Source: Plakobranchus ocellatus
Lineage: Eukaryota; Mollusca; Gastropoda; Plakobranchidae
Length of the DNA stretch: 25,911 nucleotides
NCBI GenBank assembly: GCA_019648995.1
Contig: BLXT01002074.1
Coordinates: 407,247 to 433,157 of the forward strand
Reading direction: 5' to 3'
The translations under genes and the position numbers were made by a program. The notes beneath the pieces were generated by a model. That model saw nothing but the letters and a program-made list of their open reading frames with translations. It was not told where the DNA came from and did not search any database. The first letter of the stretch is position 1. Every line of letters begins with the position of its first letter. Shown one piece after another: positions 21,701 to 25,911 of the stretch.

Positions 21701-24700
21701 TGAGCTCTGGGACTGACCAGAGTTACTACGTGTGTTACTTAAATTATAGACTTGTTGCTGTGTTGATCCTTGAGGTACAGAACCATAAGGTGGGGGCTGG
21801 TACTGGGGAATCTTTACCAGGAACTGTGGAGGAGGTGTGTGGCGATACAGGTTGCTTTCAGGTGGATGCAAAACTTGCCCAAGATTTTGGGAAATAAGCT
21901 GCTGGTGCTGGACCATCTCACTGTCTAGCTCAGACTGCGTTTCAACATCAGACAGATTACAACTGCTAGGGTTGTTTGTTTCAGAGGCCATGTCAAACAG
22001 TTGCACATCTGGGTTTTCATCAGTGTGTAAGTCATCCGCATTTGATTTTTGACGTTTCAAAGGTGGTGCACTTATGACAGTGAATGCAGCTGGGTTGGAA
22101 AGAGGGGTAGAGCCAGGCTCCTCTGCATGTCCCAGGCCAAGCGATGTATCCATCCCTACCTCTCCATGACCATCTAAGGTTCTATTCTGTGCCTTAACAT
22201 TAGTTTTTTTTATTGTACCTGTATGCATTAATTGTCTTACATTTGAAGGCTCCAATGTGGCATAATCTTGCAACATCTGGTTGTTAGAAATGCTATTATC
22301 TATTTCAGGTGACACATCTCTCGATTCCAAATACATCTTTTCAGCTAAGGATTTTGCATTTGGACAGGGTGAATCAAGTGGATTTCTCACAAACAAACTG
22401 TGAGCTGTGGAAACAGAGATGCAGTTCAAATTGTTTTGTTTTCGCTCTGCCAATGAAAAATTACTTTCCAATGACAATTCCATAGACCTTTGCTCATCAT
22501 GTTGCTGTTGACAAAAAGTAGGATCTAAAAGACTGAGATTGGGAACATTGGAGAGGCCTTGCGATGCAGATTTTGAAGAAGCTTGAGACAATCTGTGCTT
22601 GTAGTTTGACTCATGGAACTCACTTTTGCTGGTAGCTCCACAGTCTAGCTCGTGAAGGTGATGCTCAGTCATATCCTTGTCAGGCAGAGTCTTTGTATCA
22701 CTTGCCTCTCTGTGCATATTCTCTCTTGAAATTGGCAACTTGCTTGTGGCCGTGGAGCAATGTGTGAGGCATCGCTCATTTAATGTATCCTGATGGAAAG
22801 TGTCAAAGGTATCGGGAGCATGGACGATAACAGAATCAGAGAGGCCTAACTCTACCTCTCCATGCATGGATGAGTTTACGTTGTTTGAATGGCTGCACAC
22901 CAAATTCGTAGAGTCTCTCTGTACAAAAATAGAAACAATTAAAATCAGACTCGCAAATCTGCCTCCAAAAAAAAGCTTTCTTCATATTCCTATTCAAATT
23001 TTCAGTGCAATAATCCAAAAAGAATCATACTCTTTATATTAAATTTCTGCTCAAATTCCCAAGTGTCATAATCACTCAAGTCAAACAGTAAGGATGCATT
23101 TTCAGTTGAGGGACATTCAAAGAAAAGTATTATGGCGCCTAGAGCCACGTAAAGCAATATTTTCTCTGCTTTTCAATTTTCTGTAGCAAACTTTGTTTAT
23201 CTGCAACTTAAATATTTTATAGTAAATGTGTGTATTTGCCTCTGTAATTCATCTAAATTGTTAAACATGTCATAAGGGGAAGAATCAGCTTACCTGAGAA
23301 ATAAGAGGCTCATTTTCCACATAAACTGACTTGACGCAAGTTTCTAATTTTTCCGCCTGTTTAAGAAAGGTCTCACTCTCTACTACTTGTTTTAGCTTAG
23401 TCTCCTCTTCAACATGCACTTGTTTTGTGAAGGTGGAACTATCTAGGTCTGGCAGCTCTCCACTGTTATGAAGTTGCTTCACTTTCGTTAGGCTACTGCC
23501 ATTTGATGCCCTACTCTCATGGAGCTCCTTCACAAAGGTCCCTCCACTCTCCAGCGTTCTGTCTTTGTGAAGAAAGAGCTCTTTGAGTTCTGTGCTCTCC
23601 TCGCTGTGGTCCACTTGTTTCACTAGGGTCGAATCAACCTCCAAAGAGCAGCCTTCCAAAGCTTCATGGTCATAACGTAAAGTGAGTTGTCGCCCCTGTA
23701 AACAAGACACCAAATGACTAGAAGATCCTTTTGAAAAAATATTTTAATTACAATAAATCATCAACAGAATAAAGTAAACTGAGATCTTTCCTATAACGGT
23801 CATTTTGTTAAGTTTATTTCTGAAAAATAGGTCTCTTCCTTTGGGAACTAGGAAAATGATTTCAAAATTGCCTGTTAAGGATGTATTGAATACTTCATGA
23901 AAAGTTTTATCTTTTCTTTTATTACACAGCAACAAATTCATCTTAATCCATGCTGCTTCTATATAATTATACTAAATGGACTAGTCCTCATCGCTTAATC
24001 TGAATTCAAAAGGTATAAATTTTCTCAACTGAATTTTTGCTATAATATTGCATGCCTCAGATAATCTGAATCTGACGTAGGTTTATCTAATGTATTAAAG
24101 CCAAAAATTTCCAGGATCAGTGAAGTTTTAGGGTAAAATTGTGTCAACAATACTTATAATATTTTCTTAAACATACAGTTGAGTTTTTAAAACTAAATGT
24201 TTGGTAGCTTGCTTAATCAACTCTTTCAAACAAAAGACAGCCCTCCTTAAAAAGTTTCCCCAATCAAAAGAGGTAAGACTCTGCAACAGAGGATCCTTGC
24301 TGACACCACCTTTAAAATGGATCTAAGTTGATAAGTATTTTTGGATAGTCTGAATTTGAAGTTAGTTCCCGACAATTTCAGATTAAGTAGGGTCGACTAT
24401 ATCATTGTTTCCAAATCAAGCAAAACAAAGACAAATTGGCTCTGAGTAATCTTAACTCATATGGAAGAGTAATGAAAATAAAATAAACGGAATGAAAGGT
24501 AGAGCTTTACAATTTTTACTACATGAGGTTATAAAAATACAGCACAGCATGTATGAAATCTTCATAATGCAGTCACTTATCCACTTGCTTCAATGGACAA
24601 ACTTCAATGCCATTTTGTATCCAATGATACATGAATAACATGTGAAAATTTATGGGATTAAAAAAAATGTATCATAACTATTACAATCTGGTCTCCTCCT

Positions 24701-24958
24701 GGTCCAGTGACTGTTGGTAGTGGACATTTGCACTTACCCGAAGTTCATATGCTTGGGTAGTCCAAGTGACCCAAGGTTCAGGCCCCATTATCCTGTAGTG
24801 GACCGGACCTCCGACCAGAACATTTTCAAGTGCCTGGCTGAGCTGGAAATTACAGTTAGTACACACTCGCTGGAACTGTGATGGTCCAGTGGAGATACCG
24901 CCAGAAATCGGGAGGGAAGAGTTCTCTATGGCAACATGCAGGTGCATCATGTGTTGCT
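18500..24958 (-). CDS. adaptor-like protein with C-terminal SH2-like domain, 5' end incomplete
   Basis: Five minus-strand exons join in frame: 24958/24956-24738, 23695-23294, 22918-21002, 19654-19563 and 18743-18500, all with gt donors and ag acceptors, in phases 0, 0, 0 and 2. They give about 957 residues and a TGA. Residues 1-73 are an unrecognised, probably folded segment (CTNCNFQLSQ, then VHYRIMGPEPWVTW). Residues 74-207 contain degenerate repeats. Residues 208-846 are Ser/Gln/Asn-rich and probably disordered, with basic KRQK (about 495), PPPY (582-585, a WW-ligand form) and YINP (800-803, a Grb2-ligand form YxN). Residues 838-945 look like an SH2 domain. The tail ends in five Arg. I infer a tyrosine-kinase signalling adaptor, but I do not recognise the family. 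The true start lies either upstream of the window or at one of the early Met codons of the first exon. Confidence 0.75.
18744..19562 (-). other. intron within the SH2-like domain
   Basis: The intron begins gtaggg on the minus strand and ends gtccacag. It is AT-rich, and I see no other exon or repeat in it. Confidence 0.65.
19563..19654 (-). CDS. exon: first half of SH2-like domain
   Basis: Thirty codons plus two bases. It encodes ILESMKDFIDQ, then DGAFIIWRS, then RRHRKFIMTI. Together with WCPSVNGDN from the previous exon this fits the SH2 start: Trp, the first helix, then the FLVRES strand and a following strand. At the position of the phosphotyrosine-binding Arg (fourth in FLVRES) there is Trp (residue 864), and the next residue is Arg (865). 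Part of this exon and its acceptor exist as a decayed copy at 15896-15984. Confidence 0.75.
19655..21001 (-). other. intron of the SH2-like gene
   Basis: The intron begins gtaagt and ends ttcacag on the minus strand. Many A and T runs are present. The open frame at 19980-20195 on the minus strand is AT-biased with no recognised homology. I see no repeat with clear ends. Confidence 0.65.
21002..22918 (-). CDS. large disordered exon of the SH2-like gene
   Basis: This is a 639-codon open exon, phase 0 at both ends. It starts RDSTNLVCSHSNN after a tgtacag acceptor and ends PSVNGDN before gtaagt. The content is rich in Ser, Gln, Asn and Pro (for example SQSSNSSVSSNNSGSG), so it is probably disordered. 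Visible short motifs are PPPY (21785-21796), YINP (21131-21142), a YATL tyrosine motif and a basic PPLKRQK patch. Near the 3' end the Arg/Ser-rich SGRSRSSSAG and SRRSS stretches could be kinase targets. The final WCPSV begins the SH2-like domain. No premature stop is seen, which over 1.9 kb strongly supports coding. Confidence 0.88.
22919..23293 (-). other. intron of the SH2-like gene
   Basis: A short intron, gtaagc to tgtacag on the minus strand. Overlapping open frames on either strand are shadows extending from the neighbouring exon. Confidence 0.7.
23294..23695 (-). CDS. exon of degenerate about 16-residue repeats
   Basis: 134 codons, phase 0 at both ends, between ttgtttacag and gtaagc. 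It starts GRQLTLRYDHEALEGC, then runs through about eight imperfect repeats with the pattern Ser/Thr-Thr-Phe/Leu-x-Lys-Gln/Glu-Val/Leu-His. Examples are STLVKQVDHSEES, GTFVKELHES, LTKVKQLHNSG, STFTKQVHVEEE and ETFLKQAEKLE. The segment is acidic and basic with regular hydrophobic positions, so short helices or a coiled coil are possible. I do not recognise the repeat. Confidence 0.82.
23696..24737 (-). other. intron of the SH2-like gene
   Basis: The intron begins gtaagtgc and ends ttgtttacag on the minus strand. It is AT-rich with no further exon, repeat or RNA gene that I can support. Confidence 0.65.
24738..24958 (-). CDS. first visible exon of the SH2-like gene
   Basis: The open stretch is QHMMHLHVAIENSSLP, then GPSQFQRVCTNCNFQLSQ, then VGGPVHYRIMGPEPWVTW and TQAYELR, with a cgg/gtaagt donor. 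The acceptor is either gtgacag (exon from 24958) or two bases later (from 24956); both keep the frame. The Met-Met pair near its start could be the initiation site if the sequence upstream is 5' UTR. The alternation of hydrophobic and polar residues in the second half suggests beta strands. I do not recognise the fold. Its first 40 or so bases match degenerate repeats in the upstream intron. Confidence 0.65.
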
Positions 24959-25019
24959 CTGTCACAGAGATTTAGATATTAAGGCAAGTGAAGTGGAGTG
25001 GAGTGTATGAGTATGTGTG

Positions 25020-25068
25020 AGGGAGTGGGAGAGAGAGAGGGGGAGAGAGAGAGAGAGATAGAGAGAGC
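25020..25068. repeat. GA-rich microsatellite
   Basis: An imperfect (GA)n tract between the first two units of the exon-border array. Confidence 0.85.
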
Positions 25069-25344
25069 TTAAAGCTCTGTATGGCAATGTGCAAACGCAC
25101 AAGGCCTATGTGTTATTCTGATAATTGAGATTTAGATGTTAGAGCTTCTCATATGAATGATAGACAGATAGTGAGATAGCATCTATCGTGAGTGGGATAT
25201 AGATAGATGAATAGGCATGTCGAAAGAGAGAAAGATAGAGCGACAGAGGAGGAATGAGAGTAGAGCTATCTATGATACTGAGCAAATACAACATGTGTTA
25301 TTCTGGTACGAAAATTTATATGTTAAGACGCCTAAGGTGAGAAA

Positions 25345-25376
25345 TAGAGAGAGTCAGAGAGAGAGAGAGAGAGAAT
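25345..25376. repeat. GA microsatellite
   Basis: A short (GA)n tract between array units three and four. Confidence 0.8.
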
Positions 25377-25658
25377 GAGTCAGGAGATGATAGCAGAACT
25401 CTCTATGGCAATGTGCAAGTGTACAATGTGTTATTCTGCTCATAGAGATTTTAATATATTAAAGTGTCCAAGGTGAGTGAGAGATAGTTAGATTGAGTGG
25501 ATAGATAGAGAGATTGAGAGAGTGTATGTCTGTAGTGAATGGATGAGCGTAGAGCTCTGTATCGGATTGTTCAAATGCACCATGAGATATTCTGAGATAT
25601 ATTTTTATATGGTATGAGATTAAAATGCTAGAGAATCTAAAATGAGTGAAAGATGATA

Positions 25659-25693
25659 ACAAACAGACAGACAGACAGATAAAGAAAGAGAAA

Positions 25694-25744
<51 letters not shown>
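25659..25744. repeat. (ACAG)n and (GA)n microsatellites
   Basis: A short acagacagacagac run (25659-25680) is followed by an interrupted A/G-rich stretch and about 22 uninterrupted GA units (25700-25743). The Ser-Leu-rich frame on the minus strand here is an artefact of the repeat. Confidence 0.92.
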
Positions 25745-25748
<4 letters not shown>

Positions 25749-25911
25749 GTGTATGTGAGTTTATACTAGTTGAGAAAATGGCTGATAGATGAAGATAGAA
25801 AAATTCTCTTCTGAAACCAATACAAACGAGCACAATGTACAATGTCATGTAAACATTACCATTGTATGTTTTGAAGCGTATACCTCAAAAAGATAAATCG
25901 TGATATTATGT
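25745..25911 (-). other. remaining intron or upstream sequence of the SH2-like gene
   Basis: I see no exon. A weak relative of the exon-border repeat may lie at about 25797-25850. The gene presumably continues beyond the window edge. Confidence 0.4.

Larger units (their letters stand above)
24919..25605. repeat. degenerate tandem array matching the exon border
   Basis: The border of the 24738-24958 exon and its flanking intron (24919-24982) recurs at about 25072-25141, 25262-25327, 25394-25463 and 25551-25605, and perhaps weakly near 25797-25850. The shared blocks are agctctctatggcaatgtgcaa, acaatgtgttattctg and agagatttagatatta. Spacing is irregular (153, 190, 132 and 157 bases), with GA-rich filler between copies. 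The copy at 25394 matches about 76% of 42 exon-side bases. Because the unit crosses the exon/intron border, it arose at the DNA level, not from processed RNA. Confidence 0.75.

Noticed and set aside
21384-22052. Several plus-strand open frames
   Set aside because: They are shadows of the 639-codon minus-strand exon, which has better codon character and splice sites.
18500-24958. Assignment of the minus-strand gene to FRS2, IRS or BLNK-type adaptors
   Set aside because: A tyrosine motif near YINP recalls FRS2, and the C-terminal SH2 recalls BLNK, but no PTB, PH or SAM domain is visible and the key Arg is missing, so no symbol is given.
25459-25848. 129-codon minus-strand frame with a long Ser-Leu run
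   Set aside because: The run is the translation of a GA microsatellite, so there is no evidence of a gene.

Overview
This is an AT-rich, intron-rich animal genomic window. Short exons with clear gt...ag borders, multi-kilobase introns, AATAAA polyadenylation signals, tRNA-derived repeat relics and a decayed DNA transposon all point to an invertebrate metazoan. A mollusc is plausible, but the sequence does not prove it. A 43-base run of N marks an assembly gap.

Positions 1-6.4 kb hold the 3' end of a plus-strand gene for an FGD-family Rho guanine exchange factor of the FGD5/FGD6 type. Four phase-compatible exons (1397-1519, 3553-3612, 4751-4923, 6016-6052) encode the C-terminal PH domain and the stop. 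The intron before the first exon carries a near-perfect hairpin with arms of about 160 bp. The next intron carries an 1800-bp DNA transposon with 14-bp inverted ends and 6-bp target duplications.

Positions 6.4-14.6 kb are non-coding AT-rich DNA with two antisense tRNA-derived SINE heads. At 14.63-14.81 kb lies one unassigned plus-strand terminal exon with its own polyadenylation signal, followed by the N gap.

Positions 15-17.6 kb are intergenic. This stretch holds a decayed copy of an SH2-coding exon (about 15.90-15.98 kb) and a two-copy 35-bp tandem repeat.

Positions 17.7-25.9 kb hold the 3' part of a convergent minus-strand gene. Five exons splice in frame into at least 957 residues. The order is an unrecognised N-terminal segment, an exon of degenerate roughly 16-residue repeats, a 639-codon Ser/Gln-rich disordered exon with PPxY and YxN motifs, and a C-terminal SH2-like domain in which Trp replaces the usual phosphotyrosine-binding Arg. 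This looks like a signalling adaptor, but I do not recognise the family. The intron upstream of its first visible exon contains a degenerate tandem array whose unit matches that exon's own exon/intron border, separated by GA-rich microsatellites.

The most unusual signals are the intronic hairpin, the exon-border tandem array, the non-canonical SH2 domain with its decayed exon copy, and the orphan terminal exon at 14.6 kb.
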